Assembly: GCA_023411375.1 (NCBI GenBank)
Contig: JAEYOW010000046.1
Location: forward strand, 1 to 64,000
Direction: 5' to 3'
Length of the DNA stretch: 64,000 nt
Source of the DNA: Bacillota bacterium
Lineage (GTDB): Bacteria; Bacillota; Clostridia; Christensenellales; Aristaeellaceae
Shown here: piece after piece, positions 57,967 through 64,000 of the stretch
Layout of the letters: every line of letters begins with the position of its first letter
How positions within the stretch are numbered: position 1 is the stretch's first letter
The notes under the pieces: model-generated
What the model was told of the DNA's origin: nothing
Database searches by the model: none
What the model saw: the letters and a program-made list of their open reading frames with translations, nothing else
Program-made: the position numbers and the translations under genes

Positions 57967-58472
57967 GATCCGTGGTCCTCCTTTTCATCTTCGCCTGGAA
58001 GCGGGTAGAGCAGCCGGAAATCCTCAAATACCACCGGCATATCCTCTGTAAAGGAATAGCCCAGCGCTCGCGCATCCTCCTTAAAGAAACGTCGGCGCCC
58101 CTCCTGCCAAGAGGCAAGCATTGCATCCTCGCCCTCGCGTGCGGCGATGTCGAAGGTGATATCACGGAAGGGGAGAATGCTGACACCGGTGGTCTCCACA
58201 ACGCAGCACGGATTTCCCGCCCAGTCTGTGAAGATGCTGAGATCACCGGCCCGGGGCACGCGATCGCCTGTGCGGTGATAAGCGGGCAGGCTGGAAGACG
58301 TTGCCCGCTTCGTGCCCGCGAGCACGAGCGATAGCAGCGCGTTGCATAACTCCTCGCTGTTTTCAAAATGGTCGCAAGAAAAATAAGGCGTATCCGGCGA
58401 ACGGCCGGTTTGCGAGAGAAAGCTTTGCCAGAACGTCTCAATACGGAAATCGGGTAGAGCGGGTTCATTCAT
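57963..58472 (-). CDS. ASCH-domain protein
   Basis: 169 residues, ATG 58472 after AAAGGACG. The ASCH fold, related to RNA-binding PUA domains, is shown by ELCNALLSLVLAGTKRATSSSLPAYHRTGDRVPRAGDLSIFTDWAGNPCCVVETTGVSILPFRDITFDIAAREGEDAMLASWQEGRRRFF. The conserved GTKRATSS loop with Lys, Thr and Ser is the probable ligand site; related enzymes are ribonucleases or act on acetylated nucleosides. It lies in a cluster of small metabolic genes. Confidence 0.88.
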   Translation of the reverse strand: MNEPALPDFRIETFWQSFLSQTGRSPDTPYFSCDHFENSEELCNALLSLVLAGTKRATSSSLPAYHRTGDRVPRAGDLSIFTDWAGNPCCVVETTGVSILPFRDITFDIAAREGEDAMLASWQEGRRRFFKEDARALGYSFTEDMPVVFEDFRLLYPLPGEDEKEDHGS

Positions 58473-58554
58473 ATTGTATCGCGTCCTTTCGATATAAGAC
58501 GGCTATGGAAAGCATAGCACAGGAACACATGTTCATCAATTAAAAACAGGAATA

Positions 58555-58983
58555 TCAGCAGATGGATGGCGGTTGCGGCGGCAGGGGCTTTAGCATGATC
58601 AGCTCATAGGGTTCGCCCGGCGGAGTAAAACCGCCGACAGCCGCATATCCGAGCCGTCGGTAAAAATGCTGTGCGCGTTCATCGGAGGCGGTGGAGGTCA
58701 TCACGCAGGCAAAGCCCTTGCCGCGCATATCGTTCTCCCAATACGCGACCAGCGCCGTGCCCACGCCTCTGCCGCGCGCACCGGCCAGCACGTAAAGCAG
58801 GTTTATGAAGGGCGTGTTATCCCAGAACAACCCGAAGCGGAGCCAGCCTATGGCCTGCGCATCCTCCATGGCAAGCAGCACGCGGCCAAGTGGGATCAGG
58901 ACCCTTAGCTCGGCGGGGGATAGATGCGCGTCGTGGACGGAAAGAAAAGAAAAATCATCCATACAGGCGGGCCGGATCAGCAT
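58555..58983 (-). CDS. GNAT-family N-acetyltransferase
   Basis: 142 residues, ATG 58983. The core is FINLLYVLAGARGRGVGTALVAYWENDMRGKGFACVMTSTASDERAQHFYRRLGYAAVGGFTPPGEPYELIMLKPL, with motif A RGRGVGTAL and the final YxxLGY-type block. Substrate unknown. Its ribosome site AAAGGAGG overlaps the end of the methyltransferase gene, five bases away, so the two are coupled. Confidence 0.88.
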   Translation of the reverse strand: MLIRPACMDDFSFLSVHDAHLSPAELRVLIPLGRVLLAMEDAQAIGWLRFGLFWDNTPFINLLYVLAGARGRGVGTALVAYWENDMRGKGFACVMTSTASDERAQHFYRRLGYAAVGGFTPPGEPYELIMLKPLPPQPPSIC

Positions 58984-58988
58984 GCGGT

Positions 58989-59708
58989 TCAGCCCTCCTT
59001 TTTTGCGCGGAGAAAACAGGCCCCCTCCACACAGCAGAGCGCCTCGACCCGCCGGAAGCCCGCGCCCCTCAGCAGCGCCATCTCATGCTCCAGCGTCAGC
59101 GGCGTATCGAAATGTACAAACTGGCCGGGAGCGATGTTGTCACGAAGGCGTTTTGCGCGGCAGACTTCGTACAACAGCGCTTCCTCCTCGGCGCAGCAGG
59201 CAAAATAATCGGCCTGAAGGTAAATGCCGCCCTCGTGAAGCGCGGCGTAGATTTTAGAAAAAAGCGGGGCCTTTTTTTCTGGCGTAAAATGGTGCAGCGT
59301 TTCAAAGGTGAGCGCGGCGTCGTAGCGGGCCTGGCCAAGCTCCCAGGCGAAATAATCGGCGCAGTGGGTTTGAACCCCGGGATGCTTCAGGCGCAGGCGC
59401 ATTAGCATGTCGGGCGACAGGTCCACGCCCGTGACGGCGAGGTCCGGGCGAAGGGGCAGCAGCGCGTCCAGTTCCAGGCCTGTGCCGCAGCCCAGATCCA
59501 GCAGCGTGCGCGCGTCGGGCGGTACAAGGCTCGCCATGTGGCGGTACGCCTCCTGCCAGCGGGACATATGGTCCTCATAGCAGTCAAGGCGGGCGCTGAA
59601 AAAAGCGGCCATTTCCTCAAGGCCGTCTACCTCCGTTGCCTGTAGCCATCTGCGAAGCTCCGCCATATAGCCGGGAATGTCATTGCGGATTTTGAGCCCA
59701 TGCCGCAT
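58989..59708 (-). CDS. Class I SAM-dependent methyltransferase
   Basis: 239 residues, ATG 59708. The SAM-binding motif I is TLLDLGCGTGLELDALL near residue 70, followed by VTGVDLSPDMLMRLRLKHPGV and ALTFETLHHFTPEKKAPLFSKIYAALHEGGIYLQADYFA. This is the UbiE/Methyltransferase_25-like fold. Target unknown. It is first in the minus-strand cluster (methyltransferase, GNAT, ASCH, DUF3795, flavin reductase). Confidence 0.88.
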   Translation of the reverse strand: MRHGLKIRNDIPGYMAELRRWLQATEVDGLEEMAAFFSARLDCYEDHMSRWQEAYRHMASLVPPDARTLLDLGCGTGLELDALLPLRPDLAVTGVDLSPDMLMRLRLKHPGVQTHCADYFAWELGQARYDAALTFETLHHFTPEKKAPLFSKIYAALHEGGIYLQADYFACCAEEEALLYEVCRAKRLRDNIAPGQFVHFDTPLTLEHEMALLRGAGFRRVEALCCVEGACFLRAKKEG

Positions 59709-59816
59709 AGCAGCGCCTTCCTTCGCAAAAAATGATGAAGCTGTTCCGCCGCTATCATAGCACTTGGCTGCGGCGAAGTCAAAGCGGAGCCCCTTTCTTT
59801 TTTTCGGACTTCGTAG

Positions 59817-59822
59817 TACAAT
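59817..59822 (+). promoter_or_regulatory. Probable -10 of the deoB-punA promoter
   Basis: TACAAT lies about 30 bases before TTG 59852. The -35 region is T-rich and not a close match, so the promoter is tentative. Confidence 0.35.
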
Positions 59823-59851
59823 AAAAGAACAGGAAAAAGGAGGGTTATCCC

Positions 59852-61012
59852 TTGAAAAGAGTCTTTTTAATCGTACTGGACAGCGTGGGCGCGGGCGCTC
59901 TTCCGGACGCGGCCAATTATGGCGATGCGGGCGCGAATACCCTGGGGCATATCATGGAGAGGGAGCATCCGGTCCTGCCCAACATGGGAGCTATGGGACT
60001 TGGGCGGATCGAGGGCCTTGTCTGCCCTGTTCCAGCGGACGCGGCGGGCGCGTACGGCCGCGCGGCGGAGGTTTCCGCCGGCAAGGATACCACTACCGGG
60101 CACTGGGAGATTATGGGTATTACATTGGAGCGCCCGTTTCCGACCTATCCGGACGGGTTTCCGCCGGAGGTGATCGGCGCGTTTGAAAAGGCGATTGGCG
60201 TAAAGACGCTGGGCAACTATCCCGCCAGCGGAACCGCCATTCTGGACGAGTTGGGCGAGGAGCACATGCGCACGGGTTATCCCATCGTATACACCTCGGC
60301 GGACAGCGTGTTCCAAATCGCATGCCACGAGGACGTGATCCCGCCCGCGAGGCTGTATGAGATGTGTGAGACCGCGCGCGGCATCCTTCAGGGCGAGCAC
60401 GCGGTGGGCCGGGTCATCGCAAGGCCGTTTACGGGCACGGGCAGGGGCGCGTTCACCCGCACGCCCCGCCGCCGCGACTTTTCTCTGCCGCCAACCGGGC
60501 CGACGCTGCTTAACGTGCTTCAGGACCGCGGGCTGTTCACCATGGGCATCGGCAAGATCGAGGACATCTTCTGCATGAGCGGCCTGAGCGAGAGCGACCA
60601 TGCCGCCGGCAATCCCGCCTGTGTGGACGCGCTGCTGAGCGTGATGGAGCGCGATTTTACGGGACTTGTGTTTGTGAACCTGGTGGATTTTGATATGGTG
60701 TATGGGCACCGCCGCGATGTGCGGGGATATGCGGAGGCGCTGGAGGCGTTTGACACGCGGCTTGAGGAGATAAAGACAAAGCTTGGGAAGGACGACCTGC
60801 TGCTGCTGACCGCCGACCATGGCTGCGACCCGACCCACACGGGAACCGACCATACGCGTGAATACGTGCCGATTCTGGCGTGGAGGCCGGGCATGGAAGG
60901 GCTTCATGACATCGGCACACGAAGGAGCTACGCGGATATAGCGGCTACCATCGCGGAGCTGTTCGGGGCGGATGAGCGCTTTGGCGCGGAATCGTTCGCG
61001 GACAGGCTGTGA
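59852..61012 (+). CDS. deoB: Phosphopentomutase
   Basis: 386 residues from TTG 59852, nine bases after AAAAAGGAGGG. It interconverts ribose or deoxyribose 1- and 5-phosphate in nucleoside salvage. The alkaline-phosphatase-like metal site shows DSVGAGALPDAANYGDAGANTLGHI, KDTTTGHWEIMG (containing the phospho-threonine), VNLVDFDMVYGHRRDVRGYAEAL, and LLTADHGCDPTHTGTDHTREYVPIL. Length is normal. It forms an operon with punA and probably dacF, an order shared with Bacillus drm-pupG-dacF. Confidence 0.96.
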   Translation: MKRVFLIVLDSVGAGALPDAANYGDAGANTLGHIMEREHPVLPNMGAMGLGRIEGLVCPVPADAAGAYGRAAEVSAGKDTTTGHWEIMGITLERPFPTYPDGFPPEVIGAFEKAIGVKTLGNYPASGTAILDELGEEHMRTGYPIVYTSADSVFQIACHEDVIPPARLYEMCETARGILQGEHAVGRVIARPFTGTGRGAFTRTPRRRDFSLPPTGPTLLNVLQDRGLFTMGIGKIEDIFCMSGLSESDHAAGNPACVDALLSVMERDFTGLVFVNLVDFDMVYGHRRDVRGYAEALEAFDTRLEEIKTKLGKDDLLLLTADHGCDPTHTGTDHTREYVPILAWRPGMEGLHDIGTRRSYADIAATIAELFGADERFGAESFADRL

Positions 61013-61055
61013 AACCTGACGTATCTTCCGATTTTGAGAGAGGATGGTTATTGGC

Positions 61056-61877
61056 ATGAACGAGGCGTATTTGGAGAAGATCAACACGGCCGCCGCTGCG
61101 ATTGAGGCGGCGTGCGGCGGCGCGGAAATCGCCGTTATCCTGGGCAGCGGGCTGGGCGAATATGTGGAGGCGCTTGAGGACGCTAAAAGCATTGCCTACG
61201 CCGACATTCCCGGTTTCCCCGTATCCACCGCGCCCGGGCACGCGGGCCGCTGGTATGCCGGCACGCTTCACGGCAGGCGCGTGTGCATGATGCAAGGGCG
61301 TTTCCACGCGTACGAAGGCTATGACCTGCGCGACGTCACCCTGCCCGTGCGGGTAATGCAAAGGCTTGGCGTTAAAACGCTGATTGTGACCAATGCCTCC
61401 GGCGGGGTAAACACCGCCTTTGCGCCGGGCGACCTCATGCTGATGACGGACTTTATCAACCTGTCCGGCAAAAATCCGCTGACCGGCCCCAACCTGGACG
61501 AGTTTGGCCCGCGCTTTCCTGATATGAGCCACGCCTACGACGTGCGGCTGCAGAAGCTGGCCGGAGAGGTGGCGGTTAAGCTGGGTATCGCGTTGCAAAA
61601 GGGCGTGTATTGTTGGATGAACGGCCCCTGCTACGAGTCGCCGGCTGAAATTCGCATGGCGCGTATTTTGGGAGGCGACGCGGTGGGTATGTCCACCGTG
61701 CCGGAAACCATCGTGGCCAAGCATTCCGGCATGGAGGTGCTGGGGCTTAGCTGCATCACCAACATGGCGGCGGGCATTCTGGACCAGCCGTTGTCTCATC
61801 AGGAGGTTATGGAAACGGGCGCGAGGGTAAAGGATACCTTCCGCGCGCTGGTAGACGGTGTGATCGCGGAGCTGTAA
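61056..61877 (+). CDS. punA: Purine nucleoside phosphorylase
   Basis: 273 residues from ATG 61056, 12 bases after AGAGAGGA; an in-frame ATG at 61044 abuts that site and is less likely. It cleaves purine nucleosides with phosphate. The trimeric PNP family shows VILGSGLGEYVEAL, GHAGRWYAGTLHGRRVCMMQGRFHAYEGY (with the phosphate-binding His), VTNASGGVNTAFAPGDLMLMTDFINLSG, YCWMNGPCYESPAEIRMARILGGDAVGMSTVPETIVAKHSGMEVLGLSCITNMAAG. The ribose-1-phosphate it makes is the DeoB substrate. Confidence 0.96.
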   Translation: MNEAYLEKINTAAAAIEAACGGAEIAVILGSGLGEYVEALEDAKSIAYADIPGFPVSTAPGHAGRWYAGTLHGRRVCMMQGRFHAYEGYDLRDVTLPVRVMQRLGVKTLIVTNASGGVNTAFAPGDLMLMTDFINLSGKNPLTGPNLDEFGPRFPDMSHAYDVRLQKLAGEVAVKLGIALQKGVYCWMNGPCYESPAEIRMARILGGDAVGMSTVPETIVAKHSGMEVLGLSCITNMAAGILDQPLSHQEVMETGARVKDTFRALVDGVIAEL

Positions 61878-61911
61878 CCCCAACAATTACCACGAATTCG
61901 ACTGTTTTTTC

Positions 61912-61965
61912 ACTCCTTCCATGGGTATGCTATCCAACAGGAATGCTGCCATGGAAGGAGTTTTT
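61912..61965 (+). terminator. 13-bp hairpin with T-run that covers the dacF ribosome site
   Basis: 61912-61924 and 61949-61961 are perfect 13-base reverse complements (left arm ACTCCTTCCATGG) around a 24-base loop, followed by TTTTT (61961-61965). The right arm contains GGAAGGAG, the ribosome site of the dacF start TTG 61969. The hairpin could end transcription after punA or hide the dacF start when it forms. Confidence 0.65.
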
Positions 61966-61968
61966 GAT

Positions 61969-63135
61969 TTGAGGAAGGCATGGATGAAGCGGGCGGGCGC
62001 GCTGCTTGCCGCCGTTTTGCTGCTCGGATGCGGGGCGGCCAAGGCTGCGCCGCTGGAGGAGGGCACGCCCGTACAGATTGCGTCGCCCAGCGCGATGCTT
62101 CTGGAAGCGGATACGGGCACGGTGATTTTTGAGAAAAACGCGGATGAACGCAGGCAGGTGGCCAGCATTACCAAGCTGATGACGCTGCTGGTCTGCCTTG
62201 AGGAACTGGAGGCGGGGCGCATCGACCTGGAGGATGACGTAACCGTGAGCAAGACAGCCGCCTCGCAGATTGGCAGCCAGGCGTTGCTGGACGCGGGCGC
62301 AACCTACAAGCTCAGAGACCTGCTCAAGTCTACCATCATCGCCAGCGCGAATGATGCGGCCTGCGCCCTGGCGGAGCATATGGCGGGCACGGAGGAGGCG
62401 TTTGTCGCCATGATGAACGGGCGCGCCGCCGAGCTTGGCATGACCGATACGGTCTATATGAACTGCACCGGGCTGCCGGCGGACGGCCAGTATACCACCG
62501 CGCGCGACGTGGCGGCGCTTTCCAGCGAAGTGTGCAAGCATGACGAATATTTCACATACGCTACCGTATGGATGGACACACTGACCCATCCCAGTGGACG
62601 CGTGACGGATTTGACCAACACCAACCGCCTCGTGCGCTTTTACGACGGATGCGACGGCCTGAAAACGGGCAGCGCCGACGCGGCGAAATACTGCCTCAGC
62701 GCTACCGCGTCCAAAAACGGTCTGCGGCTGATCGCCATCGTGCTGGGCTCGGACGCGAGCCAGGCGCGCTTTAACGAGGCGCGCGCAATGCTGGATTACG
62801 GGTTTGCGGGCTATAAGCGCGTAACCATTTTGCAAAAGGGCGAGCGCCTGGGAAAGACCGTGCGCGTGAAGCTTGGCATGACCGAGCAGGTGGACGCGGC
62901 GGTCGGCGCCGGGCTTAGCATGCTTTTGAAACTGGGACAGGAAAAGCAGCTATCCCTGGAGGTTGAACTGCCCGAGGAGGTGGAGGCGCCCGTGCGCGCC
63001 GGGGACGCGCTGGGCGTCGTGCGCGTGAAGCTTGGCGACAAGGTGATCGCCAAGCTGCCGGCAGTTGCGGCGGAGGACGTGGGTATGCCAAGCCTGCTGG
63101 AGGGCTTTTTCCTGCTGATGCGCAACTGGCGCTGA
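61969..63135 (+). CDS. dacF: D-alanyl-D-alanine carboxypeptidase (DacF-type)
   Basis: 388 residues from TTG 61969, eight bases after GGAAGGAG; in-frame ATGs further upstream fall in the hairpin. A signal peptide (MKRAGALLAAVLLLGCGAAKAA) is followed by the penicillin-binding active-site motifs: SITKLM (SxxK, the acyl-serine), SANDAA (SxN) and LKTGSAD (KTG). The later beta domain starts near residue 285. The enzyme trims D-Ala from peptidoglycan stem peptides. It is downstream of deoB-punA as in Bacillus, where dacF precedes the sporulation operon spoIIA; here proS follows instead. Confidence 0.92.
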   Translation: MRKAWMKRAGALLAAVLLLGCGAAKAAPLEEGTPVQIASPSAMLLEADTGTVIFEKNADERRQVASITKLMTLLVCLEELEAGRIDLEDDVTVSKTAASQIGSQALLDAGATYKLRDLLKSTIIASANDAACALAEHMAGTEEAFVAMMNGRAAELGMTDTVYMNCTGLPADGQYTTARDVAALSSEVCKHDEYFTYATVWMDTLTHPSGRVTDLTNTNRLVRFYDGCDGLKTGSADAAKYCLSATASKNGLRLIAIVLGSDASQARFNEARAMLDYGFAGYKRVTILQKGERLGKTVRVKLGMTEQVDAAVGAGLSMLLKLGQEKQLSLEVELPEEVEAPVRAGDALGVVRVKLGDKVIAKLPAVAAEDVGMPSLLEGFFLLMRNWR

Positions 63136-63161
63136 ATGGCGGAGAAAAGAAAAAGGCGCGG

Positions 63162-63190
63162 TTGCAATCCGTGGCAAACTATGCTAAAAT
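63162..63190 (+). promoter_or_regulatory. Promoter of the proS T-box leader
   Basis: TTGCAA (63162-63167), 17-base spacer, TAAAAT (63185-63190) with TG just upstream. Transcription should begin near 63197. Confidence 0.8.
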
Positions 63191-63196
63191 AGCGTC

Positions 63197-63482
63197 AATC
63201 GTTGCGGCCGTCCTTTCGTCTGGCCGCGCGCCACGGAGGAACGCGCCGGAAGCGCCCGTGTCAAGAGAGCCGTCCCCTGCGCTGAAAGGACGGTCACGGG
63301 ATGATGGACGCATCCCGCCTCCGTATGATCGGCCAATCCCCGACGGGTCGCTTCCGTTAGCAAGCCAAGCAAAGGTGAAAACGCCGCGTTGCGCGCGTTT
63401 TAAGTCGGGTGGTACCGCGAAGGCTCCCTTCGTCCCAACACATGGCACGTCCATGGCTGGGAGCGGAGGGAATCTTTTTTTC
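63197..63482 (+). ncRNA. T-box riboswitch leader, prolyl type
   Basis: This is an untranslated leader that binds uncharged tRNA and opens proS by antitermination. The T-box GGGTGGTACCGCG is at 63407-63419 and CGTCCC at 63431-63436. The terminator is 63424-63472 with T-run 63474-63481. Stem I has base pairs CGGAGG/CCTCCG (63234-63239 with 63318-63323), CCCGTG/CACGGG (63255-63260 with 63295-63300), an AG bulge in AAGAGAG, and GCCGTCC/GGACGGT (63270-63276 with 63288-63294). The candidate specifier is CCC at 63314-63316 (or CCG 63315-63317), both proline codons, fitting the gene. An extra small hairpin GCGGCC/GGCCGC at 63204-63227 precedes Stem I. Confidence 0.85.
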
Positions 63483-63512
63483 TACCATTCAGACGACAAA
63501 GGAGAGGGAACA

Positions 63513-64000
63513 ATGGCGAAGGAAACTGAGAAAAAGCAAGGCTTCGTGGAGCACATCACCCCGCGCGACGTGGATTTTTCCCAATGGTATACCGATGTGA
63601 TTTTAAAGAGCGAGCTGGTGGACTATGCGCCCGTGCGCGGTTGTATGGTGATCAGGCCCTATGGCTATGCGATCTGGGAGCGCATTCAGGCGGTGCTGGA
63701 CGAGCGCTTCAAGGCGACGGGGCACCAGAACGTTTATATGCCCATGCTGATTCCCGAAAGTTTGCTGCTTAAGGAGGCCGAGCATGTGGAGGGCTTCGCG
63801 CCGGAGGTGGCGTGGGTTACCCAGGGCGGCAGTGAGCCGCTTCAGGAGCGGCTTGCCATCCGTCCCACCAGCGAGACGATTTTTTGCGCCATGTATTCCA
63901 AATGGGTCAGCTCCTGGCGCGACCTGCCCATGAAATACAACCAGTGGTGCAGCGTAATGCGCTGGGAAAAGAGCACCCGCCCCTTCCTGCGCACCAGCGA
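63513..64000 (+). CDS. proS: Proline--tRNA ligase, 5' part
   Basis: ATG 63513 follows AAGGAGAGGGAAC. The frame is open to the right edge, so 162 N-terminal residues are visible. GFVEHITPRDVDFSQWYTDVILKSELVDYAPVRGCMVIRPYGYAIWERIQAVLDERF and LAIRPTSETIFCAMYSKWVSSWRDLPMKYNQWCSVMRWE give the class II motifs 1 and 2 of the archaeal/eukaryote-type ProRS, which lacks the editing insert of the longer bacterial form. It charges tRNA-Pro. A T-box leader controls it. Confidence 0.95.
   Translation, partial: MAKETEKKQGFVEHITPRDVDFSQWYTDVILKSELVDYAPVRGCMVIRPYGYAIWERIQAVLDERFKATGHQNVYMPMLIPESLLLKEAEHVEGFAPEVAWVTQGGSEPLQERLAIRPTSETIFCAMYSKWVSSWRDLPMKYNQWCSVMRWEKSTRPFLRTS

Noticed and set aside
1..64000. 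CRISPR arrays, tRNA or rRNA genes, insertion sequences, prophage
   Set aside because: I scanned for spaced direct repeats, cloverleaf-like segments, transposase motifs and terminal repeats and saw none. A formal search with tRNAscan or similar tools could still find a tRNA that I missed.

Overview
The window reads as chromosomal DNA of a high-GC member of the Clostridia (Bacillota). Indicators are strong AGGAGG-type ribosome binding sites with frequent GTG/TTG starts, sigma-A promoters, a T-box leader on proS, a perfect HrcA/CIRCE operator, a single-chain glycyl-tRNA synthetase, the Bacillus-like gene orders deoB-punA-dacF, cysE-cysS and yybS-rplI-dnaB, LCP and dacF cell-wall genes, and no outer-membrane functions. 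A Christensenellales-like gut or anaerobic lineage is plausible but is inference. There is no phage, insertion sequence, CRISPR array, rRNA or tRNA gene that I could recognise.

Layout. 1-10.5 kb is a carbohydrate-catabolic locus on the + strand: the 3' part of a sugar-binding protein, two ABC permeases, a heparinase II/III-family polysaccharide lyase, two uroporphyrinogen-decarboxylase-like proteins, two cupins (one closely matching KdgF, which linearises 4,5-unsaturated uronates), a SIS phosphosugar isomerase, a ROK-type kinase and a DJ-1/PfpI protein. Together they suggest import of a uronate-containing oligosaccharide, eliminative cleavage and handling of the unsaturated uronate. 10.7-15.3 kb carries a CoA-disulfide-reductase-like enzyme with a rhodanese tail, then an OmpR-type two-component system and a secreted PepSY protein whose promoter carries a candidate response-regulator repeat. 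15.5-17.7 kb is a sigma factor with a membrane protein, a small secreted protein and an orphan protein, the least explained module of the window.

17.9-25.8 kb holds housekeeping genes: glyQS (minus), ppk, cysE, cysS, a ComEA-like protein and leuA. 25.8-34.0 kb is a tightly coupled exopolysaccharide/glycoconjugate operon: priming sugar transferase, epimerase, three clear glycosyltransferases, one probable one, and a secreted Big_2 repeat protein. 34.2-38.9 kb is a MacB-like ABC exporter with adaptor and TetR regulator. 39.1-43.2 kb has a DUF2156 protein, a GNAT protein, rarA and an AraC regulator, which is divergent from a 1094-residue DUF5107/TPR protein (43.4-46.7 kb).

46.9-50.2 kb has a 57-codon gene, htpG with a perfect CIRCE element, and an LCP-family protein. 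50.3-59.7 kb is mostly minus strand: yebC, a lipoprotein, the yybS-rplI-dnaB-yhaM operon (without gdpP), and a small-gene cluster (methyltransferase, GNAT, ASCH, DUF3795, flavin reductase). 59.8-64 kb returns to the + strand with deoB-punA-dacF and a T-box-controlled proS that runs off the end. Coding density is high. Long open frames on the opposite strand are GC-skew shadows and were not annotated. All functional calls come from reading motifs and gene order by eye; no database search was run.
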